From SIG575 sp964474295 (GTDB taxonomy: Bacteria > Bacillota > Clostridia > Oscillospirales > Acutalibacteraceae): DNA of 64,000 nt. The position numbers and the translations under genes are program-made. Under the pieces are notes generated by a model. That model was given only the letters and a program-made list of their open reading frames with translations. It ran no database searches and was not told where the DNA came from. Shown one piece after another: positions 43,450-52,000 of this stretch; the first letter of the stretch is position 1; each line of letters opens with the position of its first letter. The stretch lies in assembly GCA_964474295.1 (NCBI GenBank), contig CAYYRN010000004.1, forward strand, positions 8,650-72,649. The letters run 5' to 3'.

Positions 43450-44115
43450 ATGATTAAAATTTCACCTTCTATGCTTTCCTGCGATTTTTCAAAAATGGGC
43501 GAGGAAGCGAAAAAAATCGAAGCTTCGGGAGCCGATATGCTCCACCTTGACGTGATGGACGGACATTTTGTACCGAACATCACGTTCGGCGCACCGGTGA
43601 TAAAAGCTTTAAGAAAAAATGCGGATATTCCTTTTGACGTTCACTTGATGATTTCGGAACCGCTGAAATATGTCGAAGATTTTGCCTCGGCAGGGGCTGA
43701 CATCATCACATTTCATATCGAAAGCGACAGCGACACGGAAGAAACAATAAAAAAAATCAAGTCGCTTTCGTGCAAGGTCGGTATAAGCGTAAAGCCCGCA
43801 ACACCGATAGAATATGTATTTGAGTTTCTCGATAAGGTTGATATGGTGCTTGTTATGACGGTGGAACCCGGCTTTGGCGGTCAAAGCTTTATGGATGATA
43901 TGATGAGCAAAATAACCGTGCTGAAAAATAAGCTTGCCGAAATTAAAAAGGATATTGACATTCAAGTTGACGGCGGCATTAATGAGCAAACCGTTTGCGT
44001 TGCGGCAAAGGCAGGTGCAAATGTTTTTGTTGCCGGAAGTGCCGTTTTCGGCAGTGACGATTATAAAAACGCCGTTTCAACGCTTCGCGGAAATGCCGAA
44101 ATCGGCTACCTTTAA
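43450..44115 (+). CDS. rpe: Ribulose-phosphate 3-epimerase
   Basis: The 221-residue TIM-barrel protein has the family signatures ISPSMLSCDFSKMGEE, HLDVMDGHFVPNITFG and VMTVEPGFGGQSF, with metal/catalytic residues His and Asp in place. It interconverts ribulose 5-phosphate and xylulose 5-phosphate. It ends the membrane cluster, and its last 39 bases overlap the MecA-like gene on the other strand. Confidence 0.96.
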   Translation: MIKISPSMLSCDFSKMGEEAKKIEASGADMLHLDVMDGHFVPNITFGAPVIKALRKNADIPFDVHLMISEPLKYVEDFASAGADIITFHIESDSDTEETIKKIKSLSCKVGISVKPATPIEYVFEFLDKVDMVLVMTVEPGFGGQSFMDDMMSKITVLKNKLAEIKKDIDIQVDGGINEQTVCVAAKAGANVFVAGSAVFGSDDYKNAVSTLRGNAEIGYL

Positions 44116-44619
44116 ATTCCAATGCTCTCTCGTTACCTCTGCCGCAAGTTTTCCGTTACGGCAGAGATGCGAGTATTCGTTGAATTTAATTTTAATCGGG
44201 AACGGCTCATCGCACGGTGTAATCAGGCGGAATTTTCCGTTTCCGTCCGAATACAAATCACCAAGCGGTGTGTTCTCCCCGATTGATGAAAAAAAGTCGA
44301 TTACGTTGTCTATATTTTCAAATTCGTAAACGTGAACCTTTTGGGGAATAATAGCTTTGACATCAGAGTTAATGTCATTTACCGTAAAGAAAATAACACA
44401 GCCGCCGTCATTGAGCGGAATTGTTTCGATTGTGAGCTGTCCCGATGGGTCGATATCTCTTCCGAGTTCCTTGCGAACTCTGTCGAGAACAGTCCATATT
44501 ACACGTCTTGTTTCGATATTTGAATAATCCATATTTTCGTATGTAATATCCAAGTCGAACATATCGTCGGGGCTGAGTTCTACAATGATTTTAGCGTGGT
44601 TAGGCGAGTTTATTTTCAT
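44077..44619 (-). CDS. MecA-like adaptor protein
   Basis: The 180-residue protein resembles the MecA/YpbH family of ClpC adaptors. The N-terminal half (VELSPDDMFDLDITYENMDYSN, cited in part, and VIWTVLDRVRKELG, LTIETIPLNDGGCVIFFTV) fits the MecA substrate-binding domain, and the second part (VYEFENIDNVIDFFSS) the ClpC-binding domain, but it is shorter than the usual 200-220 residues. MecA delivers proteins such as ComK to ClpCP. The start follows GAGGTGCCGAA. Its end lies inside rpe on the opposite strand. Confidence 0.72.
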   Translation of the reverse strand: MKINSPNHAKIIVELSPDDMFDLDITYENMDYSNIETRRVIWTVLDRVRKELGRDIDPSGQLTIETIPLNDGGCVIFFTVNDINSDVKAIIPQKVHVYEFENIDNVIDFFSSIGENTPLGDLYSDGNGKFRLITPCDEPFPIKIKFNEYSHLCRNGKLAAEVTREHWNLKVADFGISAKR

Positions 44620-44654
44620 TTCGGCACCTCATTCATTAGTTGCTTCTTAATATT

Positions 44655-44683
44655 ATAATATACTCAACTTGCTTGTTCTGCAA
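44655..44683 (-). promoter_or_regulatory. Promoter of the MecA-like gene
   Basis: On the minus strand TTGCAG (44678-44683) and TATTAT (44655-44660) are 17 bases apart. Confidence 0.6.
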
Positions 44684-44740
44684 TAATCAAAAGTTGGAAA
44701 ATTTAATGCACAGTTTATTTTTATTCGGGAGGGATTACTT

Positions 44741-44983
44741 GTGGCGAAGAAAAAAGATTCAATGCCTGTTTTGAGCAAAAAACGAAAAAGCTTTTACGAT
44801 TTTCGCAAGGATTATCCCGGAACCGCATATACTCAAATGAGAAAAAAAGATTCGGATGAAATTTACGATACAAAGGGAAAAATAAAGCTCGCACTTACAA
44901 TTTTGGGGCTGATAATTTTGTTCCTGACGGCATATTTTGTAACATCAATGCTTCTCGGAATTTCACATCAAGCGATAGGGTGA
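44741..44983 (+). CDS. Small membrane protein of unknown function
   Basis: An 80-residue protein with a strongly basic N-terminal half (MAKKKDSMPVLSKKRKSFYD) and one C-terminal membrane helix (LALTILGLIILFLTAYFVTS). GTG 44741 follows CGGGAGGGATTACTT. It begins a unit with the amylase gene seven bases downstream. No family is recognised. Confidence 0.65.
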   Translation: MAKKKDSMPVLSKKRKSFYDFRKDYPGTAYTQMRKKDSDEIYDTKGKIKLALTILGLIILFLTAYFVTSMLLGISHQAIG

Positions 44984-44989
44984 ATAATT

Positions 44990-46852
44990 TTGTATATACC
45001 TTATAATTCAAGAAAAGACTATCACAAAAGTAAATTCGGTGCTGTCGAGGAAGGAACACCTGTTGTGTTCAGAATCGTTATGCCCAGAAATTTTTCCGTA
45101 AGTGCCGCTTACCTTGTAATTCGTGAAGAATTCAGCCGTGAAAAGCAGCAGCTTTCCATGCAATGGGATTGTATGCAAGGCGATTCGGAAGAATGGTGGA
45201 AAATCGAATTTACACCCGAAAGCGAAGGCTTATATTTTTATCATTTTGAATATGACACTCCTTTCGGAAGGAGTGTCATTCTTCTTGAAAAGAACGGCTT
45301 CGGAACGCTCAATTCATCAGGAAAAGATTGGCAAATGACGGTTTACGAAAAAGGCTTTACCGCGCCGGATAAATTCAAGGGTGGCATAATTTATCAAATT
45401 TTCCCCGACAGATTTGCTTTTTCGGGAAAAGTCAAGAAGAATGTGCCGAGCAACAGGGTGCTGAGATGCGACCGTGAAAATGAGCCTTACTGGAAACCGA
45501 ACGAGAAAGGGATTACTCTCAACAATGATTTTTTCGGCGGAGATCTCGAAGGCATAAGAAAGAAGCTTCCGTACCTCAAATCGCTCAATGTTACTTGCAT
45601 TTACCTGAATCCGATTTTCAGGGCAAATTCAAACCACCGTTACGACACCGGTGATTATCTTTCCGTAGACCCCTTGCTCGGTGACGAAAAGGATTTTAAA
45701 AACCTTTGCCGTGATGCAAAAAAAGAGGGAATCTCAATAATACTTGACGGTGTTTTCAGTCATACGGGTGATGACAGCGTTTATTTTAACAAATATTCAA
45801 ATTATTCTTCGCTCGGTGCATATCAATCAAAAAATTCGCCATATTATAATTGGTACAAATTCCGTTCATTCCCCGATGATTACGAGTGTTGGTGGGGAAT
45901 TAAAATTTTGCCCGAAGTGACGGAGGAAAATGAAGATTTTCTTCGCTTCATAACGGGTGAAAACGGCGTTTTGAGAAAATGGATGAGGCTCGGTGCGGAC
46001 GGCTGGAGGCTTGATGTTGCCGATGAGCTGCCCGATGTTTTTCTTGACAGGCTGAGATGTGCCGTCAAGGAGGAAAAAGAAGATGCGCTGATTCTCGGTG
46101 AAGTGTGGGAAGATGCTTCAAACAAGGTAAGCTATTCGGTAAGAAGAAGATATCTTTTAGGGAAACAGCTCGACAGTGTTATGAACTATCCTTTTGCCGA
46201 AGCAATTATAAGGTTTGTAAGAACGGGCGACACATCATCGTTCGGTGAAAGTATAATGACCGTGTTGGAAAATTATCCGAAAACGGTTGTTGATGTTTTG
46301 ATGAATCACATAGGTTCTCACGATACTATGAGGATAATAAACGCCCTTGCGGGCGAGAGTCTTGCAAACAAATCCCGTGACTGGCAGTCGGGAAGAAAAT
46401 TGAGCAAAGAAGACTATGCAAAGGGTATTCGTCTTGTAAAGCTGGCATCGGTAATTCAGTTTACTTTACCAGGAATACCGTCAATTTATTACGGCGACGA
46501 AATCGGTATGCAGGGGTATGCAGACCCGTTTAACAGAGCTTGCTTTATCGAAGAAAATGCAGAAGAATCTTTGCTTGAGCATTACAGAAAGCTCGGCAAA
46601 ATAAGAACGGAAAACTCTTGCTTTAAAGAGGGTAGTTTTAAAATATTAAGCTGCGAAAGAGCCTGCATAGCTTATGTAAGGCAGGATGAAAGCAGTGCCG
46701 TTCTTGTAATTGTAAACAGAAACGAAACGGAAATAGACTATTATTTGAATGAGGAATGGCATTTCGGTGAAGTGATTTTCGGTGCGGAAGAATGTTCACG
46801 TTTTGTAAAAATTCCCGCATTGAGCAGTGTTATGATAAAAATAAGGAAATGA
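44990..46852 (+). CDS. GH13 alpha-amylase family glycosidase (neopullulanase/cyclomaltodextrinase-like)
   Basis: The 620-residue protein has an N-terminal strand-rich domain (about 1-110, CBM34-like) and a TIM barrel with the GH13 catalytic triad: Asp342 in GWRLDVADE, Glu371 in ILGEVWED and Asp445 in IGSHDT. DGVFSHTGDDS is region I. No signal peptide is present, so it acts inside the cell, probably on imported maltodextrins. TTG 44990 is the start used, seven bases after the small membrane gene; the AGGGTGA just upstream is its ribosome site. Confidence 0.92.
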   Translation: MYIPYNSRKDYHKSKFGAVEEGTPVVFRIVMPRNFSVSAAYLVIREEFSREKQQLSMQWDCMQGDSEEWWKIEFTPESEGLYFYHFEYDTPFGRSVILLEKNGFGTLNSSGKDWQMTVYEKGFTAPDKFKGGIIYQIFPDRFAFSGKVKKNVPSNRVLRCDRENEPYWKPNEKGITLNNDFFGGDLEGIRKKLPYLKSLNVTCIYLNPIFRANSNHRYDTGDYLSVDPLLGDEKDFKNLCRDAKKEGISIILDGVFSHTGDDSVYFNKYSNYSSLGAYQSKNSPYYNWYKFRSFPDDYECWWGIKILPEVTEENEDFLRFITGENGVLRKWMRLGADGWRLDVADELPDVFLDRLRCAVKEEKEDALILGEVWEDASNKVSYSVRRRYLLGKQLDSVMNYPFAEAIIRFVRTGDTSSFGESIMTVLENYPKTVVDVLMNHIGSHDTMRIINALAGESLANKSRDWQSGRKLSKEDYAKGIRLVKLASVIQFTLPGIPSIYYGDEIGMQGYADPFNRACFIEENAEESLLEHYRKLGKIRTENSCFKEGSFKILSCERACIAYVRQDESSAVLVIVNRNETEIDYYLNEEWHFGEVIFGAEECSRFVKIPALSSVMIKIRK

Positions 46853-46858
46853 TTGTAA

Positions 46859-46887
46859 TTGACAGAATCCGTCATTTAGTGTATAAT
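46859..46887 (+). promoter_or_regulatory. Promoter of the tarIJ-dnaA operon
   Basis: TTGACA at 46859-46864 and TATAAT at 46882-46887 are 17 bases apart, a perfect sigma-A promoter 40 bases before ATG 46928. It may serve all genes to maf at 51810. Confidence 0.85.
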
Positions 46888-46927
46888 AAATACCCCTTAA
46901 TTCAGGGCAGTGAAAGGATTTGATGCT

Positions 46928-47635
46928 ATGAATATTGCGGTGATTCTTGCAGGCGGTACGGGAAGCCGAATGGGTATGGTTGACAGACCTAAGCAGTTCA
47001 TTGACATTTACGGAAAACCGGTTGTCATTCACACAATCGAAGCCTTTGAAATCAATGAAAGTATAGATGCGATTTGCGTTATATGCACAAAAGAGTGGCA
47101 GGAGGATTTGTCACTTTGGCTTAAAGAGTACGATATCCGCAAGGTGCGTTGGATTGGTGATGCGGGAAAAACACGTCAGGAATCTTCCTTAAACGCACTC
47201 AACGCAATAAAAAATGATGTCGGCGGGGATGATATTATTATTATTCACGATTCGGCACGTCCGCTTATTTCACAGCGAATTATCAATGAAAACATCGAAA
47301 AAGTAAAAGAATACGGTGCTTGCGATACTGTAATTCCGGCGCAGGATACAATTATCCGTTCTCTTAACGGCGAATATCTGGAATCAATACCGGCAAGACG
47401 TGAGCTTTATCTCGGTCAAACGCCGCAGTCTTTTAAGTATTCTATTGTCAGAAAGGCTTATGACGATTATTTTTCTCTGCCCGAAAACGAACGTCCCGTG
47501 ATGACGGATGACTGCGGACTTGTTCTTGCAAGCGGAGTAAAAATCGGTATGGCAATGGGCGATAAGCTCAATATGAAGATGACAACGATGGAGGATTTGC
47601 TCTTAATAAAATCGATTGTCAGAACTTCGAGGTGA
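46928..47635 (+). CDS. tarI: Ribitol-5-phosphate cytidylyltransferase (TarI-like; IspD family)
   Basis: The 235-residue protein is a nucleotidyltransferase with AVILAGGTGSRMG at the N-terminus, PKQFIDIYGKPVV, and HDSARPL, the shared signature of IspD and TarI. The next two genes encode a TarJ-like dehydrogenase and a CDP-glycerol/ribitol transferase, so TarI (CDP-ribitol synthesis) is preferred over IspD (methylerythritol phosphate route). ATG 46928 follows AAAGGATTTG. The two functions cannot be told apart by motif alone. Confidence 0.85.
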   Translation: MNIAVILAGGTGSRMGMVDRPKQFIDIYGKPVVIHTIEAFEINESIDAICVICTKEWQEDLSLWLKEYDIRKVRWIGDAGKTRQESSLNALNAIKNDVGGDDIIIIHDSARPLISQRIINENIEKVKEYGACDTVIPAQDTIIRSLNGEYLESIPARRELYLGQTPQSFKYSIVRKAYDDYFSLPENERPVMTDDCGLVLASGVKIGMAMGDKLNMKMTTMEDLLLIKSIVRTSR

Positions 47636-47641
47636 CGGCAG

Positions 47642-48682
47642 TTGTTTGTAAAAAGCTACAAAATAACGGAACCGAAACGCTTTGAAATTTTCGTTGAGGA
47701 TATCAGCGAAGATAAAGTTTTGGTTCGACCGGAATATCTTGCAATTTGCAAAGCCGACATAAGGTATTACCTCGGCAACAGGGAAAGAACTGTGCTTAAA
47801 AGAAAATTTCCGATGAGCTTGGTGCATGAGGGCATAGGCACTGTTGCCCGTGACAGAAGCGGAAAATTCAAAGCAGGGCAGAAAGTTGTTATGATACCCT
47901 GCGAAAAAGCCGAATGTGACGGGGGAAAATGTGCATCCTGCGTCAGAAATTTCGATTATCTCAAAGACAATTATTGCCCGAAATCAAAATTTCGCTCAAG
48001 CAATGCAGACGGCTTCAGCAAGGAAATGATTAATATCGATTCGGAGTATATTCTGCCGATACCTGACTCAATAGGTGTTGAAGCGGTGTTCTCGGAGTTG
48101 ATTTCCGTTGCGTGCTGTGCTATGCGCAGGGCAGATTTGTGGAATAAAGATGTGAAAGAAATTTCTGTCTGGGGCGACGGAATAATGGGGTATATCATCG
48201 CTCTTGTCGCACATTACGGACTTGGTGCCGATGTGAATGTTATAGGTGTCAGCCGTGAAAAGCTTAAAATGTTTAATTTTGCGAAAACCTTTTTGGCAAG
48301 CGATATCTCAAATCTTCCCCAAACGCAGGCGTGTATTGAAGCTGTAGGCGGGAATAATTCTTCCACTGCAATAAATCAGGCTATTGATGTTTGTTCGCCG
48401 GGAGGTTCGATTGTCCTCTGCGGTGTGGCGGGCGAGAATGTGCCTATTAATACCCGTATGGTGCTTGAAAAGGGACTTTCTCTGCTCGGAGCTACCCGTT
48501 CGGCTGTTTGCGATTTTGAAAAAGCGATAGAACTTCTGGAAAAAGATGAATTTAAAGAAAAAATCCTCAAGCTTGTTGAGGGTATAGATGTTGTGGATAA
48601 TATAAGAAAGTATTATGAGGCCTTTGAAAACGCATCTCACTCGGATTCACTCGGTAAAAGAATCATAAAACTTATTTTTTAA
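47642..48682 (+). CDS. tarJ: TarJ-like ribulose-5-phosphate reductase (zinc alcohol dehydrogenase family)
   Basis: The 346-residue medium-chain dehydrogenase has the catalytic-zinc region ICKADIRYYLGNR, VHEGIG, and structural zinc cysteines in the CEKAECDGGKCASCVRN segment. The nucleotide site is VWGDGIMGYIIALVA. TarJ reduces ribulose 5-phosphate to ribitol 5-phosphate with NADPH for CDP-ribitol. Start is TTG 47642 with GAGGTGACGG upstream, six bases after tarI. Confidence 0.85.
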   Translation: MFVKSYKITEPKRFEIFVEDISEDKVLVRPEYLAICKADIRYYLGNRERTVLKRKFPMSLVHEGIGTVARDRSGKFKAGQKVVMIPCEKAECDGGKCASCVRNFDYLKDNYCPKSKFRSSNADGFSKEMINIDSEYILPIPDSIGVEAVFSELISVACCAMRRADLWNKDVKEISVWGDGIMGYIIALVAHYGLGADVNVIGVSREKLKMFNFAKTFLASDISNLPQTQACIEAVGGNNSSTAINQAIDVCSPGGSIVLCGVAGENVPINTRMVLEKGLSLLGATRSAVCDFEKAIELLEKDEFKEKILKLVEGIDVVDNIRKYYEAFENASHSDSLGKRIIKLIF

Positions 48683-48687
48683 AGAGA

Positions 48688-49902
48688 GTGATAAACACGA
48701 AGACTTTTGCAAAACGGTTAAAAAATTTTATAAAGACACATATTAAAAAGTTTCTTTTCAAAAAATTTACGCCGCTTGTTTTCAAATTCTATTCACATAA
48801 GCCGATAAACGAAAAACTTGTGGTCTTTGCAGATTCTTCCGCCGTTATTCTTCCCGACAATATGACCGATATTTATGAAAGGCTCAATGCCTTGGGCTAC
48901 GAAACAAGAGTGTTTCTAAAACGCAAAACATCAAAAAAATGGTATAAGGATAAGCTGTACGAAATTGCAAATTCGTTCAGGTTTACAAAATATTATGCGG
49001 TATGCAGGTGCCTTATACTGACCGACTATTATTATTACGCTTATGCAAACAAACCGAGAAAGAATCAGCAGGTAATTCAGCTTTGGCACGGTTGCGGAGC
49101 GTTTAAAAAATGGGGCTACTCCACAGTGAATTTGGAGTGGGGAGCCGACAGAAAATCGCTTGAGGATTACCCGATTCATAACACGTACACTTACGTCACC
49201 GTGTCCTCAAGTAATGTTAAGAAGTATTATTCCGAAGCTTTCAATTGCGATGAGAGTATAATTTGTGCGGACGGAGTACCTCGGACGGATAAATATTTTG
49301 ATAAAAGCTTTGTTGCTGCCGCCCGCAAAAAGGTTTTGGAAAAATATCCCGAAATCGGCAATAAAAAAATAATTCTTTATGCTCCGACTTTCAGGGGCGT
49401 TTCTAAGGGTAAGGCAAGCTTTACGCAGATGCTTGATTTTCTTTATTTAAAAAAACATCTCGGAAAAGAATATGTTTTTATCGTCAAGCTTCATCCGTTT
49501 GTAAAAAAAGGTATGAATATGAGCAATACGCTTTCGGAAATTTATTCGGGATTTGTTTATGATGTTTCAAAAACCGTTGCGATTGATGAGGCTATGTGTG
49601 CGGCAGATATGGTAATTACGGATTATTCGTCTTTGATATTCGAGTATGCGCTTCTTTTAAGACCTATGATTTTTTTTGCGTACGACCTTGAACAGTATGA
49701 CAGAGAAAGAAGCTTTTATTTCAATTATAAAGATTTTATCCCCGGTCAGGCGGTTTGCGACACGGAGGAGCTTTATTTAGCGATAAGAAAAAACGAAACT
49801 GATTTTGACAAAGAAAAGGTTAGAAAGTTCAGAGATTATTTTATGAGTGCTTGTGACGGAAAAAGCACAGACAGGATTATGAAAAGAATTTTTAGGGAGT
49901 GA
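48688..49902 (+). CDS. CDP-glycerol/CDP-ribitol polyol-phosphotransferase (TagF/TarL-like)
   Basis: The 404-residue protein has the family signatures QLWHGCGAFKKWG, APTFRG and ITDYSSLIFEYALL. Members extend or prime wall teichoic acid by adding polyol phosphate to a membrane-bound acceptor; the enzyme has no membrane helix but a basic N-terminus (RLKNFIKTHIKKFLFKKF) fit for peripheral membrane binding. With tarIJ before it, ribitol phosphate transfer is likely. GTG 48688 is five bases after tarJ. dnaA starts nine bases after its stop, with no terminator between. Confidence 0.87.
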   Translation: MINTKTFAKRLKNFIKTHIKKFLFKKFTPLVFKFYSHKPINEKLVVFADSSAVILPDNMTDIYERLNALGYETRVFLKRKTSKKWYKDKLYEIANSFRFTKYYAVCRCLILTDYYYYAYANKPRKNQQVIQLWHGCGAFKKWGYSTVNLEWGADRKSLEDYPIHNTYTYVTVSSSNVKKYYSEAFNCDESIICADGVPRTDKYFDKSFVAAARKKVLEKYPEIGNKKIILYAPTFRGVSKGKASFTQMLDFLYLKKHLGKEYVFIVKLHPFVKKGMNMSNTLSEIYSGFVYDVSKTVAIDEAMCAADMVITDYSSLIFEYALLLRPMIFFAYDLEQYDRERSFYFNYKDFIPGQAVCDTEELYLAIRKNETDFDKEKVRKFRDYFMSACDGKSTDRIMKRIFRE

Positions 49903-49910
49903 TAACAGAT

Positions 49911-51236
49911 ATGGATTCGTTCAAAGCGTTGTTTGATGAAGTAAAGAAAGAAATACAGAAAAATTTGTCGGAGGCTGTCTATAACGTATGGTTTGAGGAG
50001 CTTGAATTTGTTTCGTTTGACGGCACAGCGATTACACTGTCTATCGGTGAATTTAAAAGGAAAATTATCGAGCAGAAGTTTATGCAGCTTTTGTCCGATT
50101 CGTTTGTAAAGGTTGCGGGCTTTGATGTTGAAATAAAATTTTCGGATTTAGGCACATCCAAAAGCCGTGAAGAAAGCGAAGAAATAAAAACAAAGGAATT
50201 AAATTCCGAAAAGGAAAGCACGTTTGATAACTTTATCGTCGGCCCGTCCAACAAGTTCGCTCATGCGGCGGCTCTTGCGGTTTCCGTGAATCCGGGAGCG
50301 GTAAGCGAATATAATCCTCTTTTCATTTGGGGCAATTCGGGACTCGGAAAAACTCACTTGTTAAAATCGATTGCAAATGAAATGCGAAAAAACAGACCCG
50401 AAATGAACATTCTTTCAACGCACGGCGAAGCAATTACAAACGAGCTTATCGAGTGTATACAAAAAGGTAAAATGAACCAGTTCCACGATAAGTACAGAAC
50501 CGTTGACCTTTTGCTGGTCGATGATGTTCAGTTTATAGCAGGCAAGGTTCAGACGGAAGAAGAATTTTTCCACACTTTTAATTCTCTCTATAATGCGGGA
50601 AAGCAAATTGTTCTTACAAGTGACCGCCCGCCTAAAGATATGCCCACACTTGAAGAACGTCTGAGAACACGCTTTGAATGGGGACTTATTGCGGATATTC
50701 AACCGCCCGATTTGGAAACGAGAATGGCAATAATCAACAGAAAAGCGGAAAGTCTTAATCTTGTTATTCCCAATGAGGTTGTTTTATTTATTGCGGAAAA
50801 AATAAAAAGCAATGTCAGACAGCTTGAATGTGCCGTTAAAAACATTGCGGCTTACATAAATATTTACGGCACGTCAACAGTCACGATAAATATTGCACAA
50901 AACGCAATTAAAGATATTTTCAACGAAAACAATCAGTCGCCTGAAGTTCTCAGCAAAAAAATCATTGAAGAAGTTGCAAGAAGCTTCAGCATTGACGTCA
51001 ATGAAATAACTTCAAAAAGGCAATATGCCGCCGCCACAAATTCAAGACAGGTAGCGATGTATATTATAAGCGAAATGACGGGCTTGCCCGCTAAAAAAAT
51101 AGGCGAAAGCTTCAGCGGCAGAGATCACAGCACCGTGCTTTATTCCATAAGCAAGGTAAGAGCCGAAGTGAAGAAAAATTCTTCGCTGAAAAATACGATT
51201 GAGGATATTATGGAAAATGTCAGACAAAACGGATAA
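49911..51236 (+). CDS. dnaA: DnaA-family replication initiator ATPase (possible second copy)
   Basis: The 441-residue protein has the DnaA order: domain I (residues 1-75, KKEIQKNLSEAVYNVWFEEL), a short linker, AAA+ domain III with Walker A GNSGLGKTH (141-149), Walker B LLLVDDVQF and sensor 1 LTSDRPP, and domain IV with SKRQYAAATNSRQVAMYI and GESFSGRDHSTV. The usual domain IV signature is FGGRDHTTV, so this one is slightly off. DnaA normally lies beside dnaN and oriC; here the neighbours are teichoic acid genes and maf, and only one perfect DnaA box occurs nearby. It may be a second DnaA or a displaced main one. ATG 49911 follows TAGGGAGTGATAACAG. Confidence 0.88.
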   Translation: MDSFKALFDEVKKEIQKNLSEAVYNVWFEELEFVSFDGTAITLSIGEFKRKIIEQKFMQLLSDSFVKVAGFDVEIKFSDLGTSKSREESEEIKTKELNSEKESTFDNFIVGPSNKFAHAAALAVSVNPGAVSEYNPLFIWGNSGLGKTHLLKSIANEMRKNRPEMNILSTHGEAITNELIECIQKGKMNQFHDKYRTVDLLLVDDVQFIAGKVQTEEEFFHTFNSLYNAGKQIVLTSDRPPKDMPTLEERLRTRFEWGLIADIQPPDLETRMAIINRKAESLNLVIPNEVVLFIAEKIKSNVRQLECAVKNIAAYINIYGTSTVTINIAQNAIKDIFNENNQSPEVLSKKIIEEVARSFSIDVNEITSKRQYAAATNSRQVAMYIISEMTGLPAKKIGESFSGRDHSTVLYSISKVRAEVKKNSSLKNTIEDIMENVRQNG

Positions 51237-51810
51237 CAAATCGAAAAAAATCATATTGGCGTCCGCTTCTCTGAGAAGATGTGAACTGTTAAAGCTTATT
51301 ACGGAAGATTTTGACGTGATAAGCGCCGATGTTGACGAAACGCTCGAAAACGGTATTTCTCCCGAAGAAGCCGTAATATACCTGTCACGTAAAAAGGCGG
51401 CTGCGGTGTCGGAAAAAAACTGCGGCAGAATCGTAATCGGTGCGGACACGGTGGTTGTGTGTGGAGAAAAAATTTTAGGAAAGCCGCAGGATGATGACGA
51501 TGCTTTTTCAATGCTGGCAATGCTGTCCGGCAGAACACATCGTGTGCTTACGGGCGTCACGCTTACGGACGGAAAAAGAACGGAAAGCTTTTATGCGGAA
51601 TCGGAAGTTACCTTTTGGAGCTTGAGCGAGGAAGAAATACGCTCATATATAAAAAGCGGTGAGGTCTGCGACAAAGCGGGAGCATACGCAATACAGGGCA
51701 GGGGTGCTTTGCTTGTTGAGAAAATCACGGGCGATTATTTCAACATTGTGGGACTTCCCGTTTCCGCACTGAACAGAAAAATTAAAGAATTTAAAGCCGC
51801 CGATATGTAA
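51217..51810 (+). CDS. maf: Maf-family nucleoside triphosphate pyrophosphatase
   Basis: The 197-residue protein has ILASASLRRCELL (usual ASASPRR, with Leu for Pro), IGADTVVVCGEKILGKP and LSGRTHRVLTGV. Maf proteins hydrolyse dTTP, UTP or modified nucleotides and affect septum formation. ATG 51217 overlaps the end of dnaA by 20 bases; an in-frame TTG at 51199 is the alternative. No terminator follows directly. Confidence 0.9.
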   Translation: MSDKTDNKSKKIILASASLRRCELLKLITEDFDVISADVDETLENGISPEEAVIYLSRKKAAAVSEKNCGRIVIGADTVVVCGEKILGKPQDDDDAFSMLAMLSGRTHRVLTGVTLTDGKRTESFYAESEVTFWSLSEEEIRSYIKSGEVCDKAGAYAIQGRGALLVEKITGDYFNIVGLPVSALNRKIKEFKAADM

Positions 51811-51879
51811 TGTTTTGTTTGTGTTTTGGGAAAAATAGTGAACGAATTAAAGTATTTTTGACATCAACGTCTAAAGTTG

Positions 51880-51908
51880 TTGACATTTATTGAAAATTTA
51901 TGTATAAT
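51880..51908 (+). promoter_or_regulatory. Promoter of mgtC
   Basis: TTGACA at 51880-51885 and TATAAT at 51903-51908 are 17 bases apart. It makes a leader of about 85 bases before the coding region. Confidence 0.85.
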
Positions 51909-51927
51909 ATCATAAACTGAATATTTC

Positions 51928-51970
51928 CCGCATACAAATATTTTTGTTTACAAAAAGAAACCGTGTGCGG
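51928..51970 (+). promoter_or_regulatory. Terminator-like hairpin in the mgtC leader
   Basis: CCGCATAC (51928-51935) pairs with GTGTGCGG (51963-51970), one G-U pair, with an inner TTTTTGT...ACAAAAA arm. CATTAATTTTTTT follows, then the ribosome site GGAGGGG at 51984. A hairpin plus T run inside the leader suggests an attenuator, but no alternative antiterminator stem is obvious. Confidence 0.5.
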
Positions 51971-52000
51971 CATTAATTTTTTTGGAGGGGAGTGAACAGC

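Noticed and set aside
46928..47635. IspD (isoprenoid pathway) as the name of the cytidylyltransferase
   Set aside because: Motifs fit both, but the TarJ-like and TagF/TarL-like genes directly after it make CDP-ribitol synthesis the better call.
48592..48600. Perfect DnaA box (TGTGGATAA) near the dnaA gene
   Set aside because: It lies alone inside tarJ coding sequence. One chance 9-mer in a 64 kb window is unremarkable, and no cluster that would mark an origin is seen.
51909..52000. Known Mg2+ riboswitch (M-box) in the mgtC leader
   Set aside because: The leader is only about 85 bases, too short for an M-box, and its conserved core is not visible.
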